NCBI GenBank assembly: GCA_036476315.1
Contig: JAZGBI010000098.1
Location: 94,001 to 158,000 of the forward strand
Direction of reading: 5' to 3'
Length of the DNA stretch: 64,000 nt
Source of the DNA: Candidatus Neomarinimicrobiota bacterium
GTDB lineage: Bacteria > Fidelibacterota > Marinisomatia > Marinisomatales > S15-B10
Shown piece by piece: positions 1 through 8,065 of the stretch. A program made the position numbers and the translations under genes. Positions within the stretch are counted from its first letter, which is position 1. Every line of letters begins with the position of its first letter. The notes beneath the pieces were generated by a model, which had not been told where the DNA came from, made no database searches, and worked only from the letters and a program-made list of their open reading frames with translations.

Positions 1-24
1 TGACAGGGCTTGACCGACCTGTCA
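1..24. other. 7-bp inverted repeat at window edge
   Basis: TGACAGG (1-7) is mirrored by CCTGTCA (18-24) around a 10-nt loop. No T-run follows, so it is not a convincing terminator by itself. It could be the end of a hairpin or an operator belonging to a gene to the left of the window. Confidence 0.35.
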
Positions 25-128
25 GGTTAGATATTGACAATGGAGTTTCAAGAACTAGACATCGTCATTTCCCGCAATACGCATAGAAACTCTCAAGCGG
101 AAATGTCTCTGGGTTTCGATAAAAACCG

Positions 129-157
129 TTGACCTAACAATATTTCTTGTTTAATAT
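129..157 (+). promoter_or_regulatory. sigma70-like promoter of arsR-arsM
   Basis: A -35 box TTGACC (129-134) is followed after exactly 17 nt by a -10 box TAATAT (152-157). The start codon of arsR lies about 31 nt downstream of the -10 box. The -10 overlaps the inverted repeat at 153-182, the arrangement expected for autorepression by an ArsR protein. Confidence 0.6.
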
Positions 158-182
158 ATGCATATATGCGCATAGATATATT
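153..182. promoter_or_regulatory. probable ArsR operator (AT-rich inverted repeat)
   Basis: AATATAT (153-159) and ATATATT (176-182) form the outer arms of an imperfect dyad with a TGCGCA core between them. ArsR/SmtB repressors typically bind AT-rich imperfect dyads over their own promoters. The position over the -10 box and just upstream of the start codon supports an operator. Binding itself is inferred. Confidence 0.5.
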
Positions 183-188
183 TATTAG

Positions 189-545
189 ATGAGTATGGAA
201 AAAGCCTATATCTGCTGCCCACCCGATCTTGTGGACGATTGTCAAAGGTTGATGGCGGACGACTTTTTCAAAGCCTTTATCGATGAGAGTCGACTAAAGG
301 CGTTCCTTATACTGATGGAACGGGGAGAACTGACGGTGAATGAAGTTGCAGGCCGAATGGACATTAGCCAATCAAACGTCTCCCGGCACCTGTCTTTCCT
401 CAAAAAGGCCGGTGTGACACTCAGCAGAAAGAACGGCCGGGAAACCTATTACAGAGTCAACTACGAAAATCTTGCGGGTCGGCTGCGGTCCATACTTTCC
501 ATCATCCGGGAATGCTGCCCCCCGGGAAAGGAAAAAACACAATAA
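189..545 (+). CDS. arsR: ArsR/SmtB-family metalloregulator
   Basis: A 118-residue winged-helix repressor. The recognition helix is at about residues 60-73 ([12 protein letters not shown]) and the wing at about 74-92, both typical of ArsR/SmtB. Candidate metal/metalloid thiol ligands are C9-C10 near the N-terminus, C18, and C109-C110 near the C-terminus, so the sensing site is probably not the classical ELCVCDL helix. The ATG at 189 follows the promoter/operator directly; a second ATG two codons on is possible. The next gene, arsM, overlaps its 3' end by 34 nt, so the two are almost certainly co-transcribed. The likely inducer is trivalent arsenic, inferred from arsM rather than from the sensor itself. 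Confidence 0.85.
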   Translation: MSMEKAYICCPPDLVDDCQRLMADDFFKAFIDESRLKAFLILMERGELTVNEVAGRMDISQSNVSRHLSFLKKAGVTLSRKNGRETYYRVNYENLAGRLRSILSIIRECCPPGKEKTQ

Positions 546-1351
546 GAACAGATATTCAAGAAAAAGTCAAAGAACGCTACGGCCAAATGGCCTCTTCTTG
601 CTGCTGCGGCGATAATGAATCGGCCGGTCAGCAGGCGACACGCCTGGGATATACCCGTGAGGAGCTTCAGGCCCTGCCTGACGGTGCTAACCTCGGTCTC
701 GGGTGCGGCAATCCCCTCGCCTTTTTGGAGGTCAAACCCGGAGATACGGTGCTCGATCTGGGAAGTGGAGCAGGAATAGACTGTTTTCTGGCCGCTCAAA
801 AAGTAGGGCCCCGGGGGCTTGTAATAGGTGTGGATATGACGACCAAAATGATCGACAAGGCAAACCAAAACAGGGGCAAAATCGGAGCCGCCAACGTAGA
901 GTTTCGTGCTGGCCAAATCGAAAATCTTCCCGTGGAGACCGGGTCCGTGGATCTCGTCATCAGTAACTGCGTCATTAACCTCTCCCCTGATAAGACAAAA
1001 GTTTTTCGGGAAGCCTTTCGGGTGCTGAAGTCGGGTGGACTTCTTCAGATTTCAGATATCGTCCTTCTGAAGAAACTTCCCCGGCCCATCCGCAAAAGCG
1101 TGAACTCCTATGTGGGATGCGTCGCCGGAGCGGCGAAAAAGGAAGATTACCTCTCCTACATTCGCGATGCCGGGTTTATAGAAATGGAAATTCTGGAGGA
1201 AAGGGGCGTGGGAGATATATTCCTCGAGAATGACCCCACCATTCAAAAACCGATGCGATGGGTCCCCTTTCCCAGAAATATGATGAGACGTATGTCAGGA
1301 AGTTACGCTGAAAGCATAAAAGTGCGCGCTGTTAAGCCTGCCGCCGTTTAA
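512..1351 (+). CDS. arsM: Arsenite S-adenosylmethionine methyltransferase
   Basis: Methylates As(III) using SAM to give mono- to trimethylated arsenicals, in the cytoplasm. The class I SAM-binding motif [10 protein letters not shown] is at residues 81-90 and the acidic post-strand-2 GVDM at 106-109. All cysteine positions of characterised ArsM enzymes are present: the N-terminal CCC cluster (30-32), GLGCGNP (C65), SNCVINL (C153) and YVGCVAGA (C203). Length (279 aa) is normal. The only nearby start in frame is the ATG at 512, inside arsR, after GGGA; this predicts translational coupling. Its stop overlaps the stop region of the convergent gene at 1348 by 4 nt. No arsenic efflux pump or reductase gene is adjacent, so methylation appears to be the local resistance route. 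Confidence 0.92.
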   Translation: MLPPGKGKNTIRTDIQEKVKERYGQMASSCCCGDNESAGQQATRLGYTREELQALPDGANLGLGCGNPLAFLEVKPGDTVLDLGSGAGIDCFLAAQKVGPRGLVIGVDMTTKMIDKANQNRGKIGAANVEFRAGQIENLPVETGSVDLVISNCVINLSPDKTKVFREAFRVLKSGGLLQISDIVLLKKLPRPIRKSVNSYVGCVAGAAKKEDYLSYIRDAGFIEMEILEERGVGDIFLENDPTIQKPMRWVPFPRNMMRRMSGSYAESIKVRAVKPAAV

Positions 1352-1866
1352 TTCCCGGGGTAAACAGGAAACTGTTCTTTTTCTTTTGCCTCCACCTTCG
1401 ATTTCTCCACGGGGACTTTTCCCCAGATCCCTTCTTCCTCCTCCCACCTGTACCGCTCTACTCCGCCTTCTTTATGCACAACCACCTCTGTGGGGACCAG
1501 TTCATCGGCTGACTCTCCCTTCATGAAAATATCCAGATCGTATACTTTCCCTTGAGGAGAGGCGAAATCCGCACAGGCAAAGTAGGTGTCATCTCCCACT
1601 GCGGAAAGTCTGTCTTCATGAACTTTCTTGAGAGCGAGTTTTAGCGTGTCACCCGTTTCCTCATCATAGTGGAGAAACATGCCGTCATTTTCTTTCATCC
1701 GTTCGTCAATATGATGTCGAATGACTTCCGCCAAACTCTCTTCCGTCACTGCCGCTGTACTCAGTCCCACCGGATGCTCTTTTGGGTGTTCCTGGGTGAA
1801 CACAATTGATCCAGAGAAGAGCATCACACTCAGGACTGCTAAACTCAGGGGGATCCTTCTGTTCAT
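1348..1866 (-). CDS. Hypothetical exported protein
   Basis: A 172-residue protein with an N-terminal signal peptide (RR followed by a hydrophobic stretch ending near FTQ, about residues 5-24). The mature part is acidic and rich in E/K/D with no motif I recognise. The start was placed at the ATG at 1866 because an AGGAG element sits 5 nt upstream; a GTG six nt earlier would overlap that ribosome site. It is convergent with arsM and its stop overlaps arsM by 4 nt. Probably periplasmic; function unknown. Confidence 0.7.
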   Translation of the reverse strand: MNRRIPLSLAVLSVMLFSGSIVFTQEHPKEHPVGLSTAAVTEESLAEVIRHHIDERMKENDGMFLHYDEETGDTLKLALKKVHEDRLSAVGDDTYFACADFASPQGKVYDLDIFMKGESADELVPTEVVVHKEGGVERYRWEEEEGIWGKVPVEKSKVEAKEKEQFPVYPGN

Positions 1867-2043
1867 AGTCACTCCTTTCCTGTTTTCGGCCCGTTCACGT
1901 CCATAATGCTTACAAGGTATAATAGAAATGCAGCTTTGTCAAGGAGCTTCCCCGCAATTCGCGCAAAGTGTCAGCCAAAAGACACATTCCGAACGCCACT
2001 GTTGTGAGGCGGATCCAAACAGGTTAATTTCATAACGGGGAAA

Positions 2044-2997
2044 ATGAGGTCCACACTTCTCGCGACTATCTTTTCTGCTCTACTGGTTGTCTCTTGTGGC
2101 TATCATCCTCAGGTAAAACAACGGACGTTTCATTTCAACTATGAAGTGTCCGTATTGCCCATTGAAAACGAGGGGGCTGTGGAGCTCTGGATCCCCTTGC
2201 CCCATAACGGCCCGCATCAGACGATCTCCAATGTGACCATTGAAAGTCTCCTTGATGCCTCTGTACACATCGATACCACTTATGGAAATGCGCTGGTCTA
2301 CCTTTCAACGAATTCCCCTCCTCCGGCCGGTTTTACAGTGTCCCTCTCTTTCGACGTCAACCGAAAGGAACAGAGGATCATCCCCAGCTCATTACCATCG
2401 CATAAGAAACATCTCTACCTTGCTCCCAAGTCAAAGGTCCCCAGGGACAACCGCTTTGACGAGATCGTTCAAACGGTACTGTCTCCTCACTTGACGACCA
2501 TGGAAAATGGGCGACTGCTTTACGATCATACCCTTGACAGGATGACCTATGACAAGTCCGGCGAAGGATGGGGTCTCGGTGATGCAATCTATGCCTGTGA
2601 CATGGGAAGGGGAAACTGTACAGATTTTCACTCCCTCTTCAATGCGCTGGTCCGTACGGCAGATATTCCTGCCCGGTTCCTTATCGGATTCCCTCTCTCT
2701 GAAGAAGAAGAGGGCACCATCGGTGGCTATCACTGCTGGGCGGAGTTCCACGACGCGCAAAGAGGGTGGGTGCCCGTGGATATCTCCCAAGCCGATAAGC
2801 ATCCCGAACGGGAAGATTATCTTTTCGGAAATCTCGACCCGAACCGGGTTCTCTTCACCATGGGCAGGGATATTGTCCTCGTTCCGAAGGCACAAGGAGG
2901 TCCGGTCAATTTCTTTATCTACCCTGTTCTGGAGATCGACGGTGCTCGATCAGATGCATATACGAGAAAATTTACCTACCACTCCCTACGCAGTTAA
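2044..2997 (+). CDS. Transglutaminase-like lipoprotein
   Basis: A 317-residue transglutaminase-fold (papain-like) protein. Residues 1-18 are a lipoprotein signal ending in VVSC (C18). The N-terminal half is a beta-rich domain of the kind found before bacterial transglutaminase-like domains. The catalytic triad is visible: C192 in GNCTDFHSLF, H230 in YHCWAEF and D246 in PVDIS. Related proteins act as cysteine peptidases or transamidases on unknown substrates. The 3' end overlaps the convergent sodC by 4 nt. The triad is intact, so activity is likely, but the substrate cannot be told from sequence. Confidence 0.85.
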   Translation: MRSTLLATIFSALLVVSCGYHPQVKQRTFHFNYEVSVLPIENEGAVELWIPLPHNGPHQTISNVTIESLLDASVHIDTTYGNALVYLSTNSPPPAGFTVSLSFDVNRKEQRIIPSSLPSHKKHLYLAPKSKVPRDNRFDEIVQTVLSPHLTTMENGRLLYDHTLDRMTYDKSGEGWGLGDAIYACDMGRGNCTDFHSLFNALVRTADIPARFLIGFPLSEEEEGTIGGYHCWAEFHDAQRGWVPVDISQADKHPEREDYLFGNLDPNRVLFTMGRDIVLVPKAQGGPVNFFIYPVLEIDGARSDAYTRKFTYHSLRS

Positions 2998-3542
2998 TCC
3001 GGTGCGATAACACCGCAGGCGAGTCTCCCCCCTCCGGCGCCACCTGTGGCCCCGGTGGTACCTTTGTCCGGGTTGACGTGTACGATAATAGCACTTCCAT
3101 CTTTGTCGAACAGACTAAGAGGACCGGGCGATAGTGTGATGCGACTGGTTCGATGCTCCAGAACCGCCACACCGTTACCGTCAGCGACGAGATTGGGGAG
3201 GTCACCCATATGGAACGGATGGTTGGCATCAGGATTGGACATACCGTAGGGGCCCGGATCAAAATGCCCGCCAGCAGCCTTGAAGTCAGGATCACAGGTT
3301 CCAGTCTCGTGAATATGGCACCCGTGGATACTGCCGGGCTGGAGCCCCTTTACCTCCACAACGACCAGCACCGTGCCCAAGATGCCCGTCCCCGTTTGAA
3401 TGAATGTGGCCTTTCCAGATACGCCTGACCTTTCTGCTCCGTGGATGGCGGCATGAGCCACGTAGAGGGAACTATCCCCCAGCCCCAGAGCTTTCACTGA
3501 ACCCAGGAGGCAAACGACAGCGAGCTTTTTTATTCCATTCAT
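2994..3542 (-). CDS. sodC: Cu/Zn superoxide dismutase, exported
   Basis: Dismutates superoxide outside the cytoplasm. In the 182-residue protein starting at the ATG at 3542, the copper ligands are H76 and H78 (HIHE), bridging H93 (GGHFDP) and H155 (IIVHVNPD). The zinc ligands are H108, H111 and D114 (HPFHMGD). C83 and C176 match the conserved disulfide, and a glycine-rich loop precedes C176. Residues 1-20 form a signal-like segment. The ATG at 3542 has GGAGAGAG just upstream; the frame runs 20 codons further back, but that part is the translated dispersed repeat at 3576-3634 and should not be included. Confidence 0.93.
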   Translation of the reverse strand: MNGIKKLAVVCLLGSVKALGLGDSSLYVAHAAIHGAERSGVSGKATFIQTGTGILGTVLVVVEVKGLQPGSIHGCHIHETGTCDPDFKAAGGHFDPGPYGMSNPDANHPFHMGDLPNLVADGNGVAVLEHRTSRITLSPGPLSLFDKDGSAIIVHVNPDKGTTGATGGAGGGRLACGVIAPD

Positions 3543-3575
3543 GACTCTCTCCTCTAACATATCTGATCCAACAGA

Positions 3576-3634
3576 ACCACAGAGGTCACAGAGAAACAAC
3601 AATAAATATGTTTCATAGAAGAATGTGGCATTGA
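3576..3634. repeat. Dispersed repeat, copy 1 (CACAGAGGTCACAGAGAA type)
   Basis: About 59 bp that align with 58731-58789: both begin ACCA(C)AGAGAGG/GG-TCACAGAGAAA, share an AATA(A/G)ATAT block and end in CATTGAC. It lies just upstream of sodC. Such CACAGAG-rich intergenic repeats recur in many environmental bacterial genomes; here the two copies show it is multicopy within 64 kb. Confidence 0.6.
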
Positions 3635-3712
3635 CGTAAAGTACTTCAAGTAACGGGTTTGAAGCCGAATCATGATTAAGAAGCCATTTTCATATCCTCT
3701 GCGCTCACCCCG

Positions 3713-3729
3713 TCCCGATCAAGTCGGGA
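3713..3729. repeat. Short stem-loop TCCCGA-N5-TCGGGA
   Basis: A perfect 6-bp stem (3713-3718 with 3724-3729) and 5-nt loop downstream of the udg stop codon. No T-run follows, so it is a weak terminator candidate at best. It resembles REP-like GC hairpins between genes; only one copy was seen in the window. Confidence 0.4.
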
Positions 3730-3751
3730 TGTGGTTAATAAGAAACTCAGC

Positions 3752-4357
3752 TTAGAAAAAGCTCTCCTGCCCTGGAGGGGGTCTTAATTCTGGCCTCGAT
3801 TCGATAAATTCTTTGAGCACAACAAAGTCTTGCCGGGCTATGGAAAGAAGGTCCGGCCTCCGGAGAACGGCGGCAGGATGCAACATGGGAAACAGGAAAT
3901 GGGTTCTCTGGGGTATCGGTTTCCCCCTCATTTCCCGGATTTTGGCTGATGGCTCCAGCAACAGCTGCAGTGCAACGTTTCCTAGCGGAGAAACGACTGC
4001 TGGTTTTATGATGTCGATCTCCTGCAGGACGTAGGGCGCACACGCTTTGATCTCGCTCGCCAGGGGCAGTCGTTTCTCCGGTGGAAAACACCGTGTTACA
4101 TTCGTAATCCTGATATCACTCCTGTCGATAGCAACTCCCTTTAGAAATCGGTCAAGAAGATCTCCCGCTCGCCCGACGAAAGGACGCCCCAGCGCATCCT
4201 CATTCTCTCCAGGGCCCTGGCCTACCAGAACAAGGGCGGCGTCGTGATTCCCTTCACCCGGCACCGCCCGAGTCCTGGACTCATGCAGAGGACATTTGGT
4301 ACACCCCAAAATACGCTGCCGCACTTCCTCCAGCCTTTTCTCTTTCTCCTTCTCCAC
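3752..4357 (-). CDS. Uracil-DNA glycosylase, family 4 (Fe-S)
   Basis: Excises uracil from DNA to start base-excision repair. Motif A is GQGPGENEDALGRPFVGRAG (residues 46-65), where the family usually has GEAPG, so an E-to-Q change is present. The 4Fe-4S cluster cysteines are C19, C22, C90 and C106. The C-terminal motif LHPAAVLRRP begins at residue 159, with H160 in the family position. The 201-residue length is typical. The start is a GTG at 4357 with a weak ribosome site, so it could lie a few codons further in. It stands alone, with no obvious operon partner. Confidence 0.9.
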   Translation of the reverse strand: MEKEKEKRLEEVRQRILGCTKCPLHESRTRAVPGEGNHDAALVLVGQGPGENEDALGRPFVGRAGDLLDRFLKGVAIDRSDIRITNVTRCFPPEKRLPLASEIKACAPYVLQEIDIIKPAVVSPLGNVALQLLLEPSAKIREMRGKPIPQRTHFLFPMLHPAAVLRRPDLLSIARQDFVVLKEFIESRPELRPPPGQESFF

Positions 4358-4495
4358 GTCACTTATGAGCGTTGGTCACAGAAACAAAGTTAAGGCTGCC
4401 ATGCCTGAAAATCGACACCAGGGCCCATCATACATGAATATGGAAAGAGCCCGGGAATTGGCGAGACCCTCCTCTATGGTCTTCTAGGATCGCTT

Positions 4496-4846
4496 TTAAT
4501 CGCCGGGCACAAACTCTGATGACTCTACGACCAGATCGCCCTGGCTGAAAGAGGAGAAACCAATCTTATCTTTTATCTGTTCGTACCCCGGGCTCGGCTC
4601 CCTGTAGATCCACGCTACGTTCTGCTGAACGGAGCCGTCTTTCTTCTTCAGATCAACCCAAAAACATCGTCCCTTGTACCAGCAGGTGTAGATGCGCTGT
4701 GTCACTTCCAGCTGCTCCATGTCCACGTCTTCCTCATCAAAATAGTAGTTACCCTCAAACCTCAAGGGAGCATCGCCTGAAGCGATGACTTCGTCGCTGA
4801 CTCTGTTCTTGATGGTCAATGGTCTCCCTCTCATTTTATGCTCCAT
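4496..4846 (-). CDS. DUF427 domain protein
   Basis: A small protein (116 aa from the ATG at 4846) that matches the DUF427 pattern: a YYF-EEDV segment, TCWYKGRCFWVDL in the centre and a NVAWIYREPSPGYEQIKDKIGFS ending. DUF427 proteins are widespread soluble proteins without a settled biochemical role. The frame can be extended to a TTG at 4873, but no ribosome site favours it. Single gene between udg and the PEBP gene, same strand. Confidence 0.75.
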   Translation of the reverse strand: MEHKMRGRPLTIKNRVSDEVIASGDAPLRFEGNYYFDEEDVDMEQLEVTQRIYTCWYKGRCFWVDLKKKDGSVQQNVAWIYREPSPGYEQIKDKIGFSSFSQGDLVVESSEFVPGD

Positions 4847-4968
4847 CTCACATGAATAGGATTCATACTTCAATATTCACTGGGATAAACACTCCCTCCG
4901 TTAGAAGTTACTTAAGAGGAGTGGGCGAAACCTGACAGAGGGGCGACAGTTCTTGAGGTGGGCTCGGT

Positions 4969-5454
4969 TCAGTCCCGCTTGTACTTTCCCATCACCCCCG
5001 CTTTGCCCAGAACGTGGCCTTCCATCGCTCTTTCCACCTGCTTCCATTCAGCTTTGGGGGCAAGACCCAGGGAGTCCACCTCAAGCGCATACAGGGTAAA
5101 ATAGTAGCGGTGCCATCCGTGGCCTGAGGGTGGAAATGGACCGTAATAGCCCACACGGCTGAAGGAATCCACGCCCCAGCACGCCCCCTGTCTGGCTCCG
5201 TTGTCAAGAGTCTCTGTCTTCAGCACGCCTTCCTCCAGGCTCACTGAATCCCCCGGCAGGTCGTAGAGTATCCAGTGAACCCAGGTGCCGGGCGGAGCGT
5301 CAGGGTCCAGACAGATTAGGCCAAAGCTTTTCGTCCCCCCTGGAACACCTGTCCATTCAAACGGCGGAGACACGTCCTCGCCTTCGCCCGTGTATTTGGA
5401 TGGAATACCCTCTCCCTCTTTGAAGGCGGTCGTTATGATGTTGAACTCTTCCAT
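4969..5454 (-). CDS. YbhB/YbcL-type PEBP family protein
   Basis: Phosphatidylethanolamine-binding-protein fold of the bacterial YbhB/YbcL type. Visible signatures are SPPFEWTGVP, DPDAPPGTWVHWILYDLP and YGPFPPSGHGWHRYYF, which build the ligand pocket. From the ATG at 5454, preceded by AGGAGGA at 5-nt spacing, the protein is 161 residues, the usual size. The frame continues upstream to an ATG at 5526 that would add a hydrophobic segment like a signal peptide, so an exported form cannot be ruled out. Ligand unknown. Confidence 0.85.
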   Translation of the reverse strand: MEEFNIITTAFKEGEGIPSKYTGEGEDVSPPFEWTGVPGGTKSFGLICLDPDAPPGTWVHWILYDLPGDSVSLEEGVLKTETLDNGARQGACWGVDSFSRVGYYGPFPPSGHGWHRYYFTLYALEVDSLGLAPKAEWKQVERAMEGHVLGKAGVMGKYKRD

Positions 5455-5668
5455 CTTGTCCTCCTGGTTCTGCAATAATGAAAAAGGGGAACTGACAAAA
5501 AGAAAAACGGCAACTATGCGGTTCATTGGCCCTGCGTGATGATACATTCCTGGTAACTAAAAGGCAAGGATTTGATGGAAATAAAAACATTTAACGCCAA
5601 ACGAGATCTTTTTAGATTTTTAGCTTTCTGAGAGACACGTTTTGCTCACATAAGACATCACGAAGCCT

Positions 5669-6853
5669 ATGATTATAGCAATCGCAACCGCATTCCTTAT
5701 TCTTGTGATACTCTATTTCATCTGGGAGACGGCGCAAGACCAGAATCTTGACCTCGACTATTCCGTCCACTATTCCCCCCGCCAGGCCGAGGTGGAAACG
5801 AGAATAGAAACTGAAGCTTCTCCCAAGGACATCTGGAATGTGTTGACCGATCTGTCAAACTATCCCACCTGGTTCCCCTGGATAAGAAAGGTTCGGGTAA
5901 CGAATGAGCCAGCCGACCGCTGGGTTCACCGTCACTCTCTTCAGCATTTCAGGGTCGAGGTGGGGAACCGTTTCAAAATCCGCCCATTCTTACTCTCACC
6001 CTTGACTCACTGCCGGTTTATTGCGCTAAGACCCGAATCTTTCCTGAGCCTCGAGGCCCGCTTTTTTCCTATGAATCGAGAAATCGTAACCTTCTCAATG
6101 TCTCCAGCGAGTTCCCTTGTTGAGATCACCTACAAGGCCACAAGCCGTTCTCTTTTCAACTTCATGACACCGACCCTGTTCTCCTGGCGGGGAAAGAATG
6201 TCCTGGAACACCTGGCAGAGCGCCTCCCTGAGGTTTCTTATCATCGCGAAGAGGGGGAAGCCCCGGCCCTGGAAGAGACCTTTCTTATGGACCAGGGTTT
6301 TGTTCATGCCCTGGTTGCAAAGGCTCTCCACGAGGGCGACGACATTCTCAACAATCTCACTGACAGAACCACCCGGGCTAAGGCGAAGTCGGCTTACATG
6401 AAAGCAAAGCGATCGGGACGCGTTCCAGAAGTTACGCCCGAAGCCGCCGAAGCTCTCGGGCGCTATCTGGCAGGCGACAAAGCTTCCACAACGAAAGTTG
6501 CTCCCCCGCCTCCCAGCCAGGATGCTCAGATCAATGAGCTGGTGGCCACGGCTCTGGCCGGGGATGAAGAAGTTATCAGTTCGGTTGAAGATCGCGTCCT
6601 CCGCTCCAGGGCGAAAGCTGCCCTCATAAAGGCAAAACGCAGCGGCGTCACCCCACAGATCCCAGGGACTGAAAAAGTTGCCAAATCCTCTCCGGCCCCG
6701 GAGACCCCGTTAGATGATACCGGGATCATCATCAAGGCCGCAGTGAAAAAAGCTCTTGCGGGGGATATGGACGCCATCAACGCTATTTCGGACAGGATCG
6801 TACGTGCAAAGGCAAAGTCGGCGTATATGAGGGCAAAGCGGCAGAGAGACTAG
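5669..6853 (+). CDS. Membrane-anchored SRPBCC protein with three C-terminal repeats
   Basis: A 394-residue protein in two parts. A transmembrane helix (about 3-19) is followed by an SRPBCC/START-like domain (about 35-190; DIWNVLTDLSNYPTWFPWI is the typical opening of polyketide-cyclase-like proteins), which usually binds lipids or other hydrophobic ligands. After it come three copies of a roughly 40-residue unit at about 210-254, 288-332 and 349-394, with a consensus like VxxALaGD-x5-DRxxRxKAKsAYmkAKRsG, joined by proline/lysine-rich linkers. The repeats are basic, helical and unfamiliar to me. The combination suggests a membrane-bound lipid sensor or carrier with a nucleic-acid- or protein-binding tail, but this is speculation. 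Confidence 0.75.
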   Translation: MIIAIATAFLILVILYFIWETAQDQNLDLDYSVHYSPRQAEVETRIETEASPKDIWNVLTDLSNYPTWFPWIRKVRVTNEPADRWVHRHSLQHFRVEVGNRFKIRPFLLSPLTHCRFIALRPESFLSLEARFFPMNREIVTFSMSPASSLVEITYKATSRSLFNFMTPTLFSWRGKNVLEHLAERLPEVSYHREEGEAPALEETFLMDQGFVHALVAKALHEGDDILNNLTDRTTRAKAKSAYMKAKRSGRVPEVTPEAAEALGRYLAGDKASTTKVAPPPPSQDAQINELVATALAGDEEVISSVEDRVLRSRAKAALIKAKRSGVTPQIPGTEKVAKSSPAPETPLDDTGIIIKAAVKKALAGDMDAINAISDRIVRAKAKSAYMRAKRQRD

Positions 6854-6865
6854 AGGGGGATCTTT

Positions 6866-7525
6866 CTAGAGAGGAAACACCTTGGCCAGGAACCTGCGGA
6901 CGTCCTCCAGCTCGTCGATCACCACCCTGTGATCTGCGTCATATTCCTTCCATTCCACGTCAAAGCCTAGCTCCCTCAATACCAGAATCGATGATTTACC
7001 AACTTCCAGCGGTATGAGGGAATCCACTCTTCCATGACCCGCAAACACACGCATCCGAGTGGGCAGATTTTTCCGATGTTTCATGGTTTCCGCATCCAGC
7101 AGGAAGCCGCTCAACGATATGACGGCAGCCACGCCCCCCGAAGACTTCTTCACAGAGGACGCTTCTCCCGAACTGTAGTTCAGTGCCACATCAAAGCTCA
7201 TGCTGGCCCCTTGCGAGAATCCCATGAAAACCACTTTCCCCGGCGGTGTCCCTTCGGTCTCAAGATCAGTGAGAATTTCCATCAATTTCTTTCTGCTGTG
7301 AGCCCTTTCCCTCTGCGAATTCTCGTCTGGCGGTAATGAATACCACGCCTTTCCCCGGTCCCCTGTCCCCGGCACATCGAATTCCCCCTGAGGAATGAGA
7401 TACCGAACTTTCGGAAGGCGAAGTGCCTCTGCCAGCAATTCAACGTCACGGCTACTTGCTCCCCAGCCGTGGAGAACGATAACCGTGCCGACACCTGGGG
7501 TCACTTTGGCCGGAATATCGAGCAT
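6866..7525 (-). CDS. Alpha/beta hydrolase (phospholipase/carboxylesterase family)
   Basis: A 219-residue serine esterase of the YpfH/carboxylesterase group. The catalytic triad is S104 in GFSQGA, D168 in GHGRVDSLIP and H199 in DADHR; the oxyanion loop is HGWG near residue 20. There is no signal peptide, so it is probably cytoplasmic. Convergent with the SRPBCC gene (12-nt gap). Likely hydrolyses short acyl esters; the natural substrate is unknown. Confidence 0.85.
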   Translation of the reverse strand: MLDIPAKVTPGVGTVIVLHGWGASSRDVELLAEALRLPKVRYLIPQGEFDVPGTGDRGKAWYSLPPDENSQRERAHSRKKLMEILTDLETEGTPPGKVVFMGFSQGASMSFDVALNYSSGEASSVKKSSGGVAAVISLSGFLLDAETMKHRKNLPTRMRVFAGHGRVDSLIPLEVGKSSILVLRELGFDVEWKEYDADHRVVIDELEDVRRFLAKVFPL

Positions 7526-7607
7526 GGTGCGGTGGCCGAAGTGTCAGTGTGAAGAGCAAGAATCATGATAAGGCGCACAGTTGGAAGATGTGACGAATTT
7601 CATAGAA

Positions 7608-8063
7608 TTAGTTGCCCAGGACTCTGTACTGGAATTGATAGATTCCATTTTGGGCGTCCGCTTGCACCATCCGATCGAACTGGAGAAGAATATCTCTTTG
7701 AAGACCGGAGAAGAGGGGAACTGACCTGCTAGGAAAAATAAGGGGATGATACGTCAAATAGACGTGCGTCAGGAAGGGGGCAAACCGGGTATATGTCCTG
7801 GATCCTCCTATGACAAAACATTTCGGCGTTTTGACATTCGCCAGAAGCTCTGTTAAGTCCGAATCCCGGTGCATCACCACAACCTCCCGTCTATCCAGCT
7901 CTGTGGCAAGTGTGCTGGCCGTCGTGGAGCCCATGATTACTGTTTGACCCATGGTCTGATCCCGGAAGAGCCTCAGATCCTGGGACCAGGATACAGTCTC
8001 CCGCGTGTCGTGGGCAATCATCCCATTTGCCGTGACGGCCGCCGTCATAATCACATCCATGGA
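7608..8063 (-). CDS. RibD-C/DHFR-like reductase
   Basis: A 151-residue protein resembling the C-terminal reductase domain of RibD and DHFR-type reductases. The N-terminal MTAAVTANGMIA, TVIMGSTTAS and the nucleotide-binding CFVIGGSRTYTRF segment support this. It probably binds NAD(P)H; riboflavin-pathway activity is not implied. The ATG at 8063 lies 2 nt after the stop of the upstream M16 gene, with GGAAGGA as ribosome site, so it is the last gene of the M16 operon. Confidence 0.7.
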   Translation of the reverse strand, partial: SMDVIMTAAVTANGMIAHDTRETVSWSQDLRLFRDQTMGQTVIMGSTTASTLATELDRREVVVMHRDSDLTELLANVKTPKCFVIGGSRTYTRFAPFLTHVYLTYHPLIFPSRSVPLFSGLQRDILLQFDRMVQADAQNGIYQFQYRVLGN

Positions 8064-8065
8064 TA

